A stretch of 43,018 nucleotides of DNA from Streptomyces netropsis (GCF_014203545.1 NZ_JACHJG010000007.1:1-43018), one strand, 5' to 3'. Positions 16,319-25,949 are shown, numbered from the stretch's first letter. Notes: generated by a model not told the origin, from the letters alone. Translations and numbers: made by a program.

Positions 16319-17107
16319 GTGTCCGAGAACCTCACCTCCCCAGAAGCCGACGTCCAGCCCGGTCGTGACCGGCGCGAGCCGATGTTCCCCGGCGGCCCCG
16401 CCGCCGACCCGGCGGGCTCGCACCACGAACGCCGCATCCGCTCGTTCCAGCCGCGCCGCAGCCGGGTGACCACCGGCCAGGGCGACGCGCTGCGCCGCCT
16501 GTGGTCGCGGTGGGGCCTGGACATCGACGGCCTGCGCCCCCTCGACCTCGGCGAGCTGTTCGGCGACCCGAACCTGCCGGTGGTCCTGGAGATCGGCTTC
16601 GGCATGGGCGAGGCCACGGCCCAGATGGCGGCCGCCGACCCCGGCACCGGCATCCTGGCCTGCGACGTGCACACCCCCGGCCAGGGCAACCTGCTCGGCC
16701 TGGCCGAGCGGAACGGCCTGAACAACGTCCGGGTCGCGAACGGCGACGCGATCATCCTGCTCCGCGAGATGCTCGCCCCCGACTCCCTCGCCGGCATCCG
16801 CGTCTACTTCCCGGACCCGTGGCCGAAGGCGCGGCACCACAAGCGCCGTCTGATCCAGCCGGAGTTCCTCGCGCTCGCCGCGACCCGTCTGGCGCCTGGT
16901 GCGCTGCTGCACTGCGCGACCGACTGGGAGCCGTACGCCGAGCAGATGCTCGAGGTCCTCACCGCCAGCCCCGACTTCGAGAACACCCACCCCGACGGCG
17001 GCTTCGCCCCGCGCCCCGAGTTCCGTCCGCTGACGCGGTTCGAGGGCCAGGGCCTGGACAAGGGCCACGTCGTGCACGACCTGCTGTTCCGCCGCAAGGC
17101 GTCGTAG
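16319..17107 (+). CDS. trmB: tRNA (guanine-N7-)-methyltransferase
   Basis: The 262-residue protein has a basic, disordered N-terminal extension of about 45 residues. The SAM-binding motif is VVLEIGFGMGEATAQMA (about 89-105), and a VRVANGDAIILL region follows near 140. The family signature is YFPDPWPKARHHKRRL (about 162-177), and the C-terminus has TDWEPYAEQM. TrmB methylates G46 in the variable loop of several tRNAs in the cytoplasm. The Asp and Lys/Arg residues of the PDPWPK...HxKRR motif, needed for catalysis and tRNA contact, are all present. GTG 16319 is used because it follows the -10 element closely and covers the whole family region. The next gene starts 186 bases downstream with its own -10, so no operon is evident. 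Confidence 0.95.
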   Translation: MSENLTSPEADVQPGRDRREPMFPGGPAADPAGSHHERRIRSFQPRRSRVTTGQGDALRRLWSRWGLDIDGLRPLDLGELFGDPNLPVVLEIGFGMGEATAQMAAADPGTGILACDVHTPGQGNLLGLAERNGLNNVRVANGDAIILLREMLAPDSLAGIRVYFPDPWPKARHHKRRLIQPEFLALAATRLAPGALLHCATDWEPYAEQMLEVLTASPDFENTHPDGGFAPRPEFRPLTRFEGQGLDKGHVVHDLLFRRKAS

Positions 17108-17281
17108 GTACCGGCGAGCGGGGGCTGCCGGGGCCGGCGCAAGCGCACCAGGCAGCCCTGACCTGCACGAACACTTGCAGGATCACCTGCACGAACACCA
17201 AACGGTACGGAACGGCACGATCGAGACGATCATGCCGTCGGACGGGCGGAAAACCGTCCGCTCCCCACTCCACCCCTTCGT

Positions 17282-17287
17282 TAGGGT
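17282..17287 (+). promoter_or_regulatory. -10 element for leaderless prsW
   Basis: TAGGGT ends 7 bases before the GTG at 17294, which places the transcription start on the start codon. No ribosome binding site and no good -35 are present. Confidence 0.5.
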
Positions 17288-17293
17288 CATCGA

Positions 17294-18673
17294 GTGCACG
17301 AGTCCCCGTCCCCTCAGCAGTCGCTTCCCGGGCCCATGCCGGCCTACGGGCAGCAGCCGTACGCCCGGCCGGTGCCGGCCTACGAACAGCAGCCGAGCTT
17401 CGCCGCGGTCCCCGCGCCGGCAGGCTGGCGCTACAAGCCGCGCCGCGCCCTGTGGGACAACAAGGCGGTACGCGCGGGGGCGGTGATGCTGCTGCTCGCG
17501 CTGTGCGGCCTGATCATCCTGGCGCTCGTGCGCGAGCAGACCGGCACCGAGGGCTTCCTGGTGGGTCTCGGCCTCGCCGTGCTGCCCGTCCCCCTGCTCA
17601 TAGCCGCGTTCCGCTGGATGGACCGCGTCGAGCCCAAGCCCTGGCGGAACCTGATCTTCGCCTTCGCCTGGGGCGCGTGCGCGGCCACCCTGGTCGCCCT
17701 GCTGGCGAACACCTTCGCCACGAAGTGGCTCGTGAGCGCCATCGACGTCGCCCAACGCGCCGACACCTGGGGCGCCACCTTCGTCGCACCGGTGGTGGAG
17801 GAGAGCGCCAAGGCGGCCGCGATCCTGCTGCTCTTCGTCTTCCGGCGCCGCGACTTCAACGGCATCGTCGACGGGGTCGTGATCGCCGGCCTCACCGCCA
17901 CCGGCTTCGCCTTCACCGAGAACATCCTCTACCTCGGCAACGCCTTCGCCTCCGACCAGAGCTTCGGGCACTCCGGGCTGGGCTCGACGACGGTGGCCAC
18001 GTTCTTCATGCGCGTGCTGATGTCGCCGTTCGCCCACCCGCTCTTCACCTCGATGACGGGCCTCGGCTTCGGCATAGCGGCGACCTTCGGCCCCCGCCGC
18101 CCCGTCCTGCGCGTCGTCATCCCCATCGCCGCGCTGCTGACCGCGATGGTCCTGCACGGCGTCTGGAACGGCTCGGCCACCCTCGGCGGCCTCGCCTTCC
18201 TCGCGGTCTACGCCCTCTTCATGGTCCCGGTCTTCGGCGTCCTGACCTGGCTGACCATCTGGTCCCGCCAGAACGAGCTGCGCACGGTCCGCGCCCACCT
18301 CCCCGCCTACCAGGCCGCCGGCTGGCTCACCCCGCCCGAGCCCATCGCCCTGTCCTCGATGCGCGCCCGAGGCATAGCCCGCGACGTGGCCCGCCGCCAC
18401 GGCGGAAAGCCCGCGGCCCACGCGGTCGCCGAGTACATCTCCTTCGCGACGTCGCTGGCCTTCCTCCGTCAACGCGCTTACCGCGGCACGGCGGGCCCGG
18501 ACTTCACCGCCCGCGAGCAGGAACTCCTCCACCACCTCTGGCAGCGCAAGCACGTGGCCCAACCGGCGCTCGCCAGCGCGGCAACGACGGTCCCGATGCC
18601 GTTCGTGCCCCCGCCGGGGCCGTGGGTGGGTGGGTACCCGGGGTACCCGCAGCAGCCGGGTCGGCATTTCTGA
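17294..18673 (+). CDS. prsW: PrsW-family intramembrane metalloprotease
   Basis: The 459-residue protein has a Pro/Tyr/Gln-rich cytoplasmic N-terminus (1-45), a membrane block of about eight helices (about 60-325) and a soluble C-terminal tail. The motifs of the family are present: EESAKAAAILL (about 173-183), GFAFTENILYL (about 206-216), a His in PFAHPLFT, and the HGVWNGSA motif (about 285-292). In Bacillus PrsW cleaves the anti-sigma factor RsiW; in Streptomyces the substrate is unknown. It is the last gene before the defence island: the Vsr gene begins 101 bases downstream. It follows trmB but probably has its own leaderless promoter. Confidence 0.9.
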   Translation: MHESPSPQQSLPGPMPAYGQQPYARPVPAYEQQPSFAAVPAPAGWRYKPRRALWDNKAVRAGAVMLLLALCGLIILALVREQTGTEGFLVGLGLAVLPVPLLIAAFRWMDRVEPKPWRNLIFAFAWGACAATLVALLANTFATKWLVSAIDVAQRADTWGATFVAPVVEESAKAAAILLLFVFRRRDFNGIVDGVVIAGLTATGFAFTENILYLGNAFASDQSFGHSGLGSTTVATFFMRVLMSPFAHPLFTSMTGLGFGIAATFGPRRPVLRVVIPIAALLTAMVLHGVWNGSATLGGLAFLAVYALFMVPVFGVLTWLTIWSRQNELRTVRAHLPAYQAAGWLTPPEPIALSSMRARGIARDVARRHGGKPAAHAVAEYISFATSLAFLRQRAYRGTAGPDFTAREQELLHHLWQRKHVAQPALASAATTVPMPFVPPPGPWVGGYPGYPQQPGRHF

Positions 18674-18773
18674 CGGGGAACCGCCCGCCCAGAGTGCATG
18701 CCGAGGGAGCGCACAGGCGTCCGCTCCGTCTTCTCCACCACCCCGGCGGAATCACCGCCGGCACAATGGTCTC

Positions 18774-19208
18774 GTGCCCGTCATGCCTTCCTCACCCGGC
18801 GTCTCCGCCCGCATGAGTCGCCAGGCCAGCCGAGACACCAACCCCGAACTGGCCGTACGACGGCTGCTCCATGCATCGGGGCATCGCTACCGTCTGCAGC
18901 GGCCGGTACCCGGCATGTCCCGTCGAACCATCGACATCGCCTTCCCCAAGGCCAAGGTGGCCGTCTTTCTCGACGGCTGCTTCTGGCACGGCTGCCCGCA
19001 GCACGCCACCAGCCCCAAAGCCAACGCTGATTGGTGGCGACAGAAGCTGGACCGCAACATCTCCCGCGACCGGGAGACGACTGCTCACCTGGTCGCGGCG
19101 GGCTGGACGGTGTTGCGCTTCTGGGAGCACGAGAATCCGGTCGCTGTCGCCGCAGACATCGCCGCAGCAGTCGCCGCAACGCATGGGTCTGATACCGAAC
19201 AGTCCTAA
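18774..19208 (+). CDS. vsr: Vsr-type very-short-patch repair endonuclease
   Basis: The 144-residue protein has the Vsr signatures in order: MSRQASRDTNPELAVRRLLH, a catalytic-Asp segment IDIAFPKAKVAVFLDGCFWHGCPQH, an N-ADWWRQKLDRN segment, and LRFWEHE near the end. Vsr nicks DNA 5' of a T:G mismatch that arises when 5-methylcytosine deaminates. It is usually found with C5-methyltransferases, as here. In MORC/Z1 islands it may instead serve as a nickase in restriction. The start is uncertain: GTG 18774 sits 7 bases after a CACAAT -10-like hexamer (18762-18767) and may be leaderless, while ATG 18783 is an alternative. It opens the island and is followed by an 84-130 base gap. Confidence 0.85.
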   Translation: MPVMPSSPGVSARMSRQASRDTNPELAVRRLLHASGHRYRLQRPVPGMSRRTIDIAFPKAKVAVFLDGCFWHGCPQHATSPKANADWWRQKLDRNISRDRETTAHLVAAGWTVLRFWEHENPVAVAADIAAAVAATHGSDTEQS

Positions 19209-19340
19209 AGGTGGCGAGGGTAGACCATGCCGTGACATGCATCCCAAGAATCGAATCCGAGCACCAGCGCCACTATTTAGCGTGCAACCATCGTGACAGC
19301 GAGTGAATCCCCGTCTCCGACCGGACACCAAGGGCTGCAC

Positions 19341-20879
19341 ATGACCGACTGGAAGTTCGACGTCCCCACCACCGGCACCAAGCGCCTCCCGCCGGATTCC
19401 CGCTATGTGCAGGCGTTGAGCAGTCAGGGATACGGCTTCGAGGTAGCCATCGCCGACCTCGTGGACAACTCCATCGACGCAGGTGCGAACGATGTCGTCA
19501 TCCACTTCCTTCGTGACGGTGATCAGCTGGTCTCCCTCCTGGTCGTCGATGACGGGCGTGGCATGGATGACCAGGCGCTCGACATCGCGATGACTGTCGG
19601 AGGGCGCCGCGACTACGAGCCCAGAGCGCTCGGCATGTTCGGTACGGGCCTGAAGTCTGCCTCGCTTTCGCACGCGAACGCCGTCTCGGTCATCAGCACG
19701 ACGAAGCGCACCAGGACAGTAGGACGCCGCTGGCTGATGGAGCATGCGCGCTCCGACTTCCAGTGCGACATTGTCGATCCGGACTACGCCCAGGCCTTGA
19801 TCGACCGGTACGACAACAAGCGCCCCATCGAATGGCAGGGAACCGTCATCCGTTGGGACGGCGTCAAAGACTTTCCCAAGCACGGTGGCGGCGGCCAGAC
19901 CGACCGGTATCTGCAGCGGACCATCAACAAGCTGGGGCTGCACCTCGGCTTGTACCTCCACCGCTTTCTCGCCCGCGACAACTTCAACATCACGATCGCG
20001 GTGGAGGATGTCCGTACCCGCAGGGTTTACCTGGACTTCGGCGTCGAGCCACTGGACCCGTTCGGCTACCCCGTGACAGGTAGCGCCGACTATCCGCGAA
20101 GGTTCACAGCCGCCATCCCGGGCCTGGATTCGATTCTCACCCTCGATGCCCACGTCTGGCCACCGAAGTCCAACCTCGACGAGTACCGTGCCGTCGGTTC
20201 AGTGATCGACCGCCAGGGCTTCTACTTCTACCGTAACGATCGTCTTGTCCAGGCCGGAGGCTGGAACAACTACCGCCAGCCCGAACAGCACCTCTCCCTT
20301 GCTCGGGTCGCCATGGACCTACCCACCGAGCCGGGTGACCTCTTCCGACTTACGGTCAAGAAAGCCGGCGTGGAGACGTCCCCTGATTTCATCACCGCGT
20401 TGGAAAAGGCCACCGATCCGGTTGGAAATCCGTTCACCCAATACCTCGGTGACGCAGAAGCCGTCTACCGAGAAGCCCGCAAGCGGTCCGGCACCGTTCG
20501 CAAGCCGGTGATCGGACCGGGGCGTGGCATCGCCCCGGAGGTGCGCGCCACCATCGAGGAAGAACTCCCCCTGATGCCAGGCGAGGAACCGATCTCGATC
20601 CTGTGGCAGAAGCTCAACAGCAACGTGTTCTTCGAGCTCGACCGTGAAAATCGTGTCGTCACACTCAACAACCACTATCGGCAAGCGATCCTGGGCGGCC
20701 GGAGCGGAACCCTCAACGATGCACCACTGCTCAAGTCGCTGATGTACCTGATGCTGCACGGGATCTTCGAAAAGGAGTACAGCGGCTCCCGGGAGAAGGA
20801 CAACCTGCAGCTCTGGCAGTCGATTCTGGTGGCAGCCGCCCGCAGCGAACTCGACCGTGTCGCCGATCATGACAGCTGA
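19341..20879 (+). CDS. MORC/MutL-like GHKL ATPase of a restriction-modification island
   Basis: The 512-residue protein carries the GHKL ATP-binding boxes. The N-box region is EVAIADLVDNSIDAGA (about 34-49), where Asp replaces the usual first Glu. The G1 box is VVDDGRGMDD (about 68-77) and the G2 box ALGMFGTGLKSAS (about 94-106). The rest lacks the histidine-kinase phosphoacceptor features. Iyer, Abhiman and Aravind (2008) described such MORC-like ATPases next to Z1 helicases and endonucleases. An ATP-driven clamp or DNA-remodelling role is therefore inferred. ATG 19341 is selected for AAGGG six bases upstream; GTG 19293 would add 16 residues. The stop overlaps the next start by 11 bases, which implies translational coupling. 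Confidence 0.85.
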   Translation: MTDWKFDVPTTGTKRLPPDSRYVQALSSQGYGFEVAIADLVDNSIDAGANDVVIHFLRDGDQLVSLLVVDDGRGMDDQALDIAMTVGGRRDYEPRALGMFGTGLKSASLSHANAVSVISTTKRTRTVGRRWLMEHARSDFQCDIVDPDYAQALIDRYDNKRPIEWQGTVIRWDGVKDFPKHGGGGQTDRYLQRTINKLGLHLGLYLHRFLARDNFNITIAVEDVRTRRVYLDFGVEPLDPFGYPVTGSADYPRRFTAAIPGLDSILTLDAHVWPPKSNLDEYRAVGSVIDRQGFYFYRNDRLVQAGGWNNYRQPEQHLSLARVAMDLPTEPGDLFRLTVKKAGVETSPDFITALEKATDPVGNPFTQYLGDAEAVYREARKRSGTVRKPVIGPGRGIAPEVRATIEEELPLMPGEEPISILWQKLNSNVFFELDRENRVVTLNNHYRQAILGGRSGTLNDAPLLKSLMYLMLHGIFEKEYSGSREKDNLQLWQSILVAAARSELDRVADHDS

Positions 20880-21888
20880 TTCGCGAGCTGCCTGGTCCGA
20901 GGTGGAGGAGTATCTGGCGTCGGGTCGCGGCGTCTCCTTTCCGCTGGCCGGCCCGGCGTCCCCTCGCGTCGACTACGTGGTGACGGATGACCGCGACATC
21001 GCGCTCCACCTCCAGTTGGGCCCCAGACAACGGCTTCCCCGCTCTCCGCACCCCCTGATCCGCGTGGAGGAGATCGCCCACCGGGGAATCCGCATGGCCC
21101 GGCTGCGAACCACTCAAAGGGAGTTGCTCCGCGACTTCCACGACCTGCTGTGTGCTGTTGCCGACCGTGTCACGGTGGACGGCCGCACGCCCGAGCAGGC
21201 ATTCGGAGAAACCGTGCGGGCTTGGCGCGCCTTGCTCGACAGGCCCCGGGAACTCGGTGCGGAGAAACGAATCGGCCTGATTGGCGAGCTTGCCGTGTTG
21301 ACCAACCTGGCCCGGTTCGACGGATGGGCGAGCGCGATCGAATCGTGGAAGGGCCCCCTGAGCGAGGAACACGACTTCAGCCCCGCCGGATACGACGTGG
21401 AGGTCAAGGCCACCGCCTCCGAGAAGCGTGTGCACTCCATCCATGGACTCGACCAGCTCACCCCCACCCCCGGACGCCCGCTCTGGTTCGTCTCCATCCA
21501 GGTCACCCGAGGCGGGCGGGACGGTGTGACTCTCAGCAACTGCGTGGAATCCGTACAGCGCGAGGTGGCCGAACAGGCACCGGCGGCACTCGACCGGCTC
21601 GACCTGCTTCTACATCGACTGTCCCTGCCTCACGGCCGGGACGACGAGCGGTGGCGGTTGCGCAGCAAGCCTCTCGTCATATCGGTTGACAGCCTTTTCC
21701 CCCGCTTGGATCGCTCGGTTCTGGACAAGTTGCCCGACGGCGCCGCCGACCGGATAGACACCATCGACTACCGGATCGACATCACGGGGCTGGCGCCTTC
21801 TCCACACCCTCCCGCTGCCCTTTGTGACGGGTTCGAGTTCGCATGGCCCCCCTCCGTCTCGGAGCAACATCGAGGAGAGACCGTATGA
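20869..21888 (+). CDS. PD-(D/E)XK motif protein (DUF4420-like nuclease)
   Basis: The 339-residue protein has the restriction-endonuclease-fold signature: GEKR..GLIGELAVL with the first acidic residue (about 137-150), then HDFSPAGYDVEVKATASEKR (about 167-186), where Asp, Glu and Lys form the D-x-E-x-K catalytic set. The C-terminal half has no motif that I recognise. It is the probable double-strand cutter of the system. It overlaps the ATPase gene by 11 bases and the helicase gene by an ATGA junction, so all three are co-translated and probably form one complex. The family assignment (PF14390-like) is from memory. The start at ATG 20869 is preferred to GTG 20857 because of coupling. Confidence 0.82.
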   Translation: MTADSRAAWSEVEEYLASGRGVSFPLAGPASPRVDYVVTDDRDIALHLQLGPRQRLPRSPHPLIRVEEIAHRGIRMARLRTTQRELLRDFHDLLCAVADRVTVDGRTPEQAFGETVRAWRALLDRPRELGAEKRIGLIGELAVLTNLARFDGWASAIESWKGPLSEEHDFSPAGYDVEVKATASEKRVHSIHGLDQLTPTPGRPLWFVSIQVTRGGRDGVTLSNCVESVQREVAEQAPAALDRLDLLLHRLSLPHGRDDERWRLRSKPLVISVDSLFPRLDRSVLDKLPDGAADRIDTIDYRIDITGLAPSPHPPAALCDGFEFAWPPSVSEQHRGETV

Positions 21889-24872
21889 CCGCAAACGAGA
21901 GCGGCTCAGTTCAGACACTCCTGTCCCTGCACCACACCGTCCTGGCCGGGATGCAGGCCGGCGTCCCCATGCCTCTGTCCGAAAGCGTCGAGTTCTACGC
22001 CCGCATGCAGGCCGCCCTGGTGGACTCGTCCGAAGCGGCCTTCCGTGACGCCCTTGCCGGTGACAGCGAGGAAACGGGCGCGCTACTGCGGTTGTGGCGT
22101 AAACAGCTCACGGAATGGGACTACGCGGCCGGCGCAGCCACCGACGTATGGTGCGCCGGCACCGAGGCCCGCACCGACGAACGCCGCACCGTGGTGTTCG
22201 ATCGGCTCGGCCTGGAACCGGCGACGCGCAAACTGCTCGACACGGAGATTCCAGTCAACAAGCAGGCGGGCCCCGTCGTGATCAGCCGGGAGTACACCCC
22301 GTGGCGCGGGCACAGTGCGCCTCGGGGCACGGACTGGTACTGGCCCGCCTACGAGCGCTACCTGCGCGACACCAAGGGCTGGTCGGACGACAGGGTGGCG
22401 GACCTGGGCGAGGCTGCGGAACGCGTCGTGGAGCGGATGGCCGACCCCACTTCCGCCGAGGCGTACCAGTCCAAAGGTCTGGTCGTCGGATACGTCCAAT
22501 CCGGTAAAACCGCCAACTTCACGGGCGTCGTGGCCAAGGCCGTCGACGCCGGCTACCGTCTGGTCATCGTTCTCGGCGGCACCCTCAACCTGTTGCGGGG
22601 GCAGACCCAGCGGCGGCTGGACATGGAGCTGGTCGGCAGGGAGAACATCCTCCGCGGCACTGTGGAGACCGAATCCGACTACGCCGACGACCGTGACTGG
22701 CTTCGTGGCCGCTTCCTCAGCCATACCGGGCTGCCATCCGAACGCGGCGGCTTCGACATCGAGCGGCTGACCACGCGCGACAACGACTACAAGTCCCTGG
22801 CCCAGGGGATTCGCGCACTCGAGATCGAGAAGCGGGAAAAGTCACTCCCCCTGTACGACCCACGCAATCTGGATCAGGCCGCTGCCCGCTTGATGGTGGT
22901 CAAGAAGAACAAGTCGGTACTGACCAAGCTCGTCAAGGACCTCAAAAAGATCAGCGGGCTCCTAGGTGAGATCCCGACGCTCATCATCGACGACGAATCG
23001 GACGAGGCGTCCGTCAACACCACCAACCCACGCCGCAGCGGCAACGCCGAACGCACGGCCATCAACGAGAAGCTCTCCGAGTTGCTCGGGCTTCTCCCCC
23101 GCGCTCAGTACGTCGGCTACACCGCTACTCCGTTCGCCAACGTCTTCATCGACCCCAGCGATTCTGCAGACATCTTCCCCAAAGATTTCCTGATCTCCCT
23201 GCCGCGCCCGAAGGGCTACATGGGGGTGCAGGACTTTCACGATCTCGACTCGCACATCCCTGAGGACGAGCGCACCTTCGCAAACTCCAACGAGCTGGCC
23301 TATATCCGGTCGATCGACGCAGCTGAGGAGGAGGACGACGACTCCTCGCTGCGCCGTGCCATGGACATGTTCGTCCTCACCGCAGCGGTGAAGGTCTACC
23401 GGGAGTCGCAGGATCCGCACGTGCCGGCGGAGGCCTACCGCCACCACACCATGCTGGTCCACGAATCCCGGCTCACCGCCGATCACCGCGAGCTGAAAGG
23501 GCGCCTTCTGCGCCTCTGGGACGAATCCGGCTACACGAGCGCCACGGGGTATGAACGCCTCCGAGAACTCTTCGAGTCGGACCTTCTCCCGGTGTCCCAC
23601 GCGCGGGCCGACGGCTACGCTGTGCCCGGCAGCTTCGACGAGCTCGCCCCCTACATCGGTGCAGCAACAGCCCGCATCGGCGGCGATCTCAACCCTGTCA
23701 TCGTTGTGAACGGCGACAAGGACATCGAGCGCGGCGAGGCCGACTTCGAACGACGATCCATCTGGAAGATCCTGCTGGGTGGTCAGAAGCTCTCCCGCGG
23801 CTTCACCGTCGAAGGCCTGACTGTCTCGTACTATCGGCGTCGCGCGGGCAACGCCTCCACAATGATGCAGATGGGGCGCTGGTTCGGATTCCGCGCGGGC
23901 TACCGCGATCTGGTCCGTCTATGGATCGGACGTAACGAGTCGGCAGGCACCAAGGAACTCGACCTCTACGAGGGCTTCGAAGCCATCTGCCGCGACGAGG
24001 AGTCCTTCCGTGCTCAACTCGCGAAGTATGCGGTCCTCATCAATGGCCACCCCCAGGTCACTCCCGCTCAGGTGCCACCTCTGGTCTCCCAACATCTGCC
24101 GTGGTTGAAGCCGACCAGCCCGAACAAGATGTACAACGCCCGCCTGATGGAGGTGCGCTCGCCGGGCGAATGGCAGGAACCCACCGCCTATCCCACCCAG
24201 TCGGCGGCACTGCGGCACAACACCGGTCTGTGGGCACCGGTTCTTGAGGGCTTGTCGTCCACTCCCTCAGACTTCGCCCACCGTGAGGAAGCAACCGGAA
24301 GGTTGCACAAGTTCAGCGCGCTAACAGGCATTCTCGCTCCGCATGATCTGCTCGTGCTTCTCCGTTCCCTGAAATGGGGCGCCGAGCAACAGTTCGCGCC
24401 CCATCTGACCTACCTCGAAGCGATCACAAAGGTGACCGGTCAGGTGAACGATTGGCTCATCCTCGCGCCACAGCACGCCACCGGAGGAAAGCGTGCTGCC
24501 CTTACATCGGACCGCACCTTCTCCTGGTTCGGTCGCGACCGGCGCCGTGGCCCTCTCTTCGGCGCCATAAGCGAACCGAAGCACCGACCCGCCGCCCATC
24601 GCATCGCCGGAGCCTTCCCCTCCTGCGGTGACACCGAGACCGAGCGGTACGTCGCCGAACGTCGCGGGGTGGTCACCCTGTACCCCGTGGTGGAGTCCGA
24701 ATACCGGGCAGCGGTCACGGAGACCGGACGTCTCGACCCCAGCAGGCTGGTAATGGCCTTCTCGTTCATCGCCCCCACCTCGGCGACAGGAACCGACAAC
24801 AAGGTGGTTCGTTTCACGACTATCAACTCATCGGACGAGCCGATCATCGAGGTTCAGTCTCGAGGTTTTTAG
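21885..24872 (+). CDS. Z1-domain superfamily II helicase/ATPase
   Basis: The 995-residue protein has the helicase motifs in order: Walker A VVGYVQSGKTANF (about 200-212), Walker B LIIDDESDEAS (about 365-375), motif III YVGYTATPFANVF (about 407-419), and a C-terminal RecA-like lobe with GGQKLSRGFTVEGL and the arginine-finger motif QMGRWFGFR (about 660-670). This set defines the Z1 domain (PF10593). Z1 helicases occur with MORC/MutL ATPases in predicted restriction systems and in the MZA defence system. ATP-driven DNA translocation coupled to cleavage is inferred. GAGGAGA lies six bases before the ATG. The ATG overlaps the stop of the nuclease gene by four bases. The C-terminal 300 residues have no motif that I recognise. 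Confidence 0.88.
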   Translation: MTANESGSVQTLLSLHHTVLAGMQAGVPMPLSESVEFYARMQAALVDSSEAAFRDALAGDSEETGALLRLWRKQLTEWDYAAGAATDVWCAGTEARTDERRTVVFDRLGLEPATRKLLDTEIPVNKQAGPVVISREYTPWRGHSAPRGTDWYWPAYERYLRDTKGWSDDRVADLGEAAERVVERMADPTSAEAYQSKGLVVGYVQSGKTANFTGVVAKAVDAGYRLVIVLGGTLNLLRGQTQRRLDMELVGRENILRGTVETESDYADDRDWLRGRFLSHTGLPSERGGFDIERLTTRDNDYKSLAQGIRALEIEKREKSLPLYDPRNLDQAAARLMVVKKNKSVLTKLVKDLKKISGLLGEIPTLIIDDESDEASVNTTNPRRSGNAERTAINEKLSELLGLLPRAQYVGYTATPFANVFIDPSDSADIFPKDFLISLPRPKGYMGVQDFHDLDSHIPEDERTFANSNELAYIRSIDAAEEEDDDSSLRRAMDMFVLTAAVKVYRESQDPHVPAEAYRHHTMLVHESRLTADHRELKGRLLRLWDESGYTSATGYERLRELFESDLLPVSHARADGYAVPGSFDELAPYIGAATARIGGDLNPVIVVNGDKDIERGEADFERRSIWKILLGGQKLSRGFTVEGLTVSYYRRRAGNASTMMQMGRWFGFRAGYRDLVRLWIGRNESAGTKELDLYEGFEAICRDEESFRAQLAKYAVLINGHPQVTPAQVPPLVSQHLPWLKPTSPNKMYNARLMEVRSPGEWQEPTAYPTQSAALRHNTGLWAPVLEGLSSTPSDFAHREEATGRLHKFSALTGILAPHDLLVLLRSLKWGAEQQFAPHLTYLEAITKVTGQVNDWLILAPQHATGGKRAALTSDRTFSWFGRDRRRGPLFGAISEPKHRPAAHRIAGAFPSCGDTETERYVAERRGVVTLYPVVESEYRAAVTETGRLDPSRLVMAFSFIAPTSATGTDNKVVRFTTINSSDEPIIEVQSRGF

Positions 24873-24935
24873 AGGTAATGCTGCCGCGGCATGTACCCAT
24901 TCGAATCAGTACCGGCCCGAGGGAGAGGAATGGCG

Positions 24936-25895
24936 ATGCCCCCTATACGCTTCACATCATTCGAGATCTGCGCAGGTGCGGGTGGGCAAGCGCTCGGCCT
25001 GGAGCAGGCGGGGTTCGATCCGGTGCTGCTCATCGACAGCAATGCTCACTGCTGTAGGACCTTGCACCAGAACCGCCCCCACTGGAATGTGCTGCAGGCT
25101 GACGTCATGGACTTCGACCCTGCCGAGCACGACAAAGTGTACGACGTAGATCTACTGAGCGGTGGGCTTCCACGCGTAAAGTCAGCGGCAACCATTCAGC
25201 GCGCAGATTCGGATACCGAATGGAAACTCCTTCAGGCCGCGGTATGGATGGCTCATTCCGTACAACCTCGTGCCGTGTTGCTCGAGAATGTTCCCGAACT
25301 GGTCACCTCCGAGAAATACGCATCGGACCGCGAGTGGATCGAGGAATGCCTGTCCGACCAGGGATACCGTTGCTCGTGGCAGGTGCTCAACTCGGCCGAC
25401 TTCGGAGTTCCGCAATACCGAAAGCAGGGCTTTCTCGTGGCTCTGCGTGACCCTCACCACTCCGCCTTCCGCTGGCCCGAGCCCAATGGCACATTCGCGC
25501 CGACAGTTGGCGAAGCCCTCGGCTCCTCCATGGCTTCCCGGGGTTGGCCCGGCGCGAGCGCCTGGGCTGCGGCCGCGAACAAGCCTGGTCCTGCCCTGGT
25601 GGGAGGCTCGGACAAGCGCGGTGGGGCGGACCTTGGGCCGACCGGGCAGAAGAAGGCGTGGGCCCGGCTAGGGGTAGAGGGCAAGAGCATCGCCGACGAT
25701 GTCCCGGGACCCCATGACCCGATCGACCTCCTGCCGATGCTCGACGTCCGACAGGCAGCCACACTCCAGTCGTTCCCCACTGATTGGACCTTTCACGGAC
25801 GCAAGACCTCTGTCTACCGCCAAGTGGGACACGCCTCCCCTCCACCTGTCGCCGAAGCCGTTGGCAAGCGGATCGCGCAAGCTCTGAGCAGATGA
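24936..25895 (+). CDS. Cytosine-C5 DNA methyltransferase homologue lacking the catalytic Cys
   Basis: The 319-residue protein has the C5-methyltransferase fold: motif I SFEICAGAGGQALGLEQAGF (about 8-27), motif VI LLENVPEL (about 115-122), motif VIII ADFGVPQYRKQG, motif IX RQAATLQSFP and motif X VGHASPPPVAEAVGK. Motif IV, normally GGPPCQGFS with the attacking Cys, reads GGLPRVKSAA with Arg80 (codon CGC, 25173-25175). It should thus be unable to methylate alone. It may bind SAM or DNA as a partner of the intact enzyme downstream, as in DNMT3L or split two-chain methyltransferases. The start is uncertain between ATG 24936 (GAGG seven bases upstream), 24930 and 24891. It lies 63 bases after the helicase gene, probably in the same transcript. 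Confidence 0.82.
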   Translation: MPPIRFTSFEICAGAGGQALGLEQAGFDPVLLIDSNAHCCRTLHQNRPHWNVLQADVMDFDPAEHDKVYDVDLLSGGLPRVKSAATIQRADSDTEWKLLQAAVWMAHSVQPRAVLLENVPELVTSEKYASDREWIEECLSDQGYRCSWQVLNSADFGVPQYRKQGFLVALRDPHHSAFRWPEPNGTFAPTVGEALGSSMASRGWPGASAWAAAANKPGPALVGGSDKRGGADLGPTGQKKAWARLGVEGKSIADDVPGPHDPIDLLPMLDVRQAATLQSFPTDWTFHGRKTSVYRQVGHASPPPVAEAVGKRIAQALSR

Positions 25896-25910
25896 CAACA
25901 CAGCGGCCCA

Positions 25911-25947
25911 GGCGGGCGGGTGGGTTAGTGAACCACCCGCCCCGCCG
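25911..25947 (+). terminator. GC-rich hairpin between the two methyltransferase genes
   Basis: GGCGGGCGGGTGGGTT and AACCACCCGCCCCGCC form a long imperfect stem with two single-base bulges and a small AGTG loop, starting 16 bases after the stop of the first methyltransferase. There is no U-tract, so it may be a terminator or a pause/stability structure. Confidence 0.55.
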
Positions 25948-25949
25948 GC

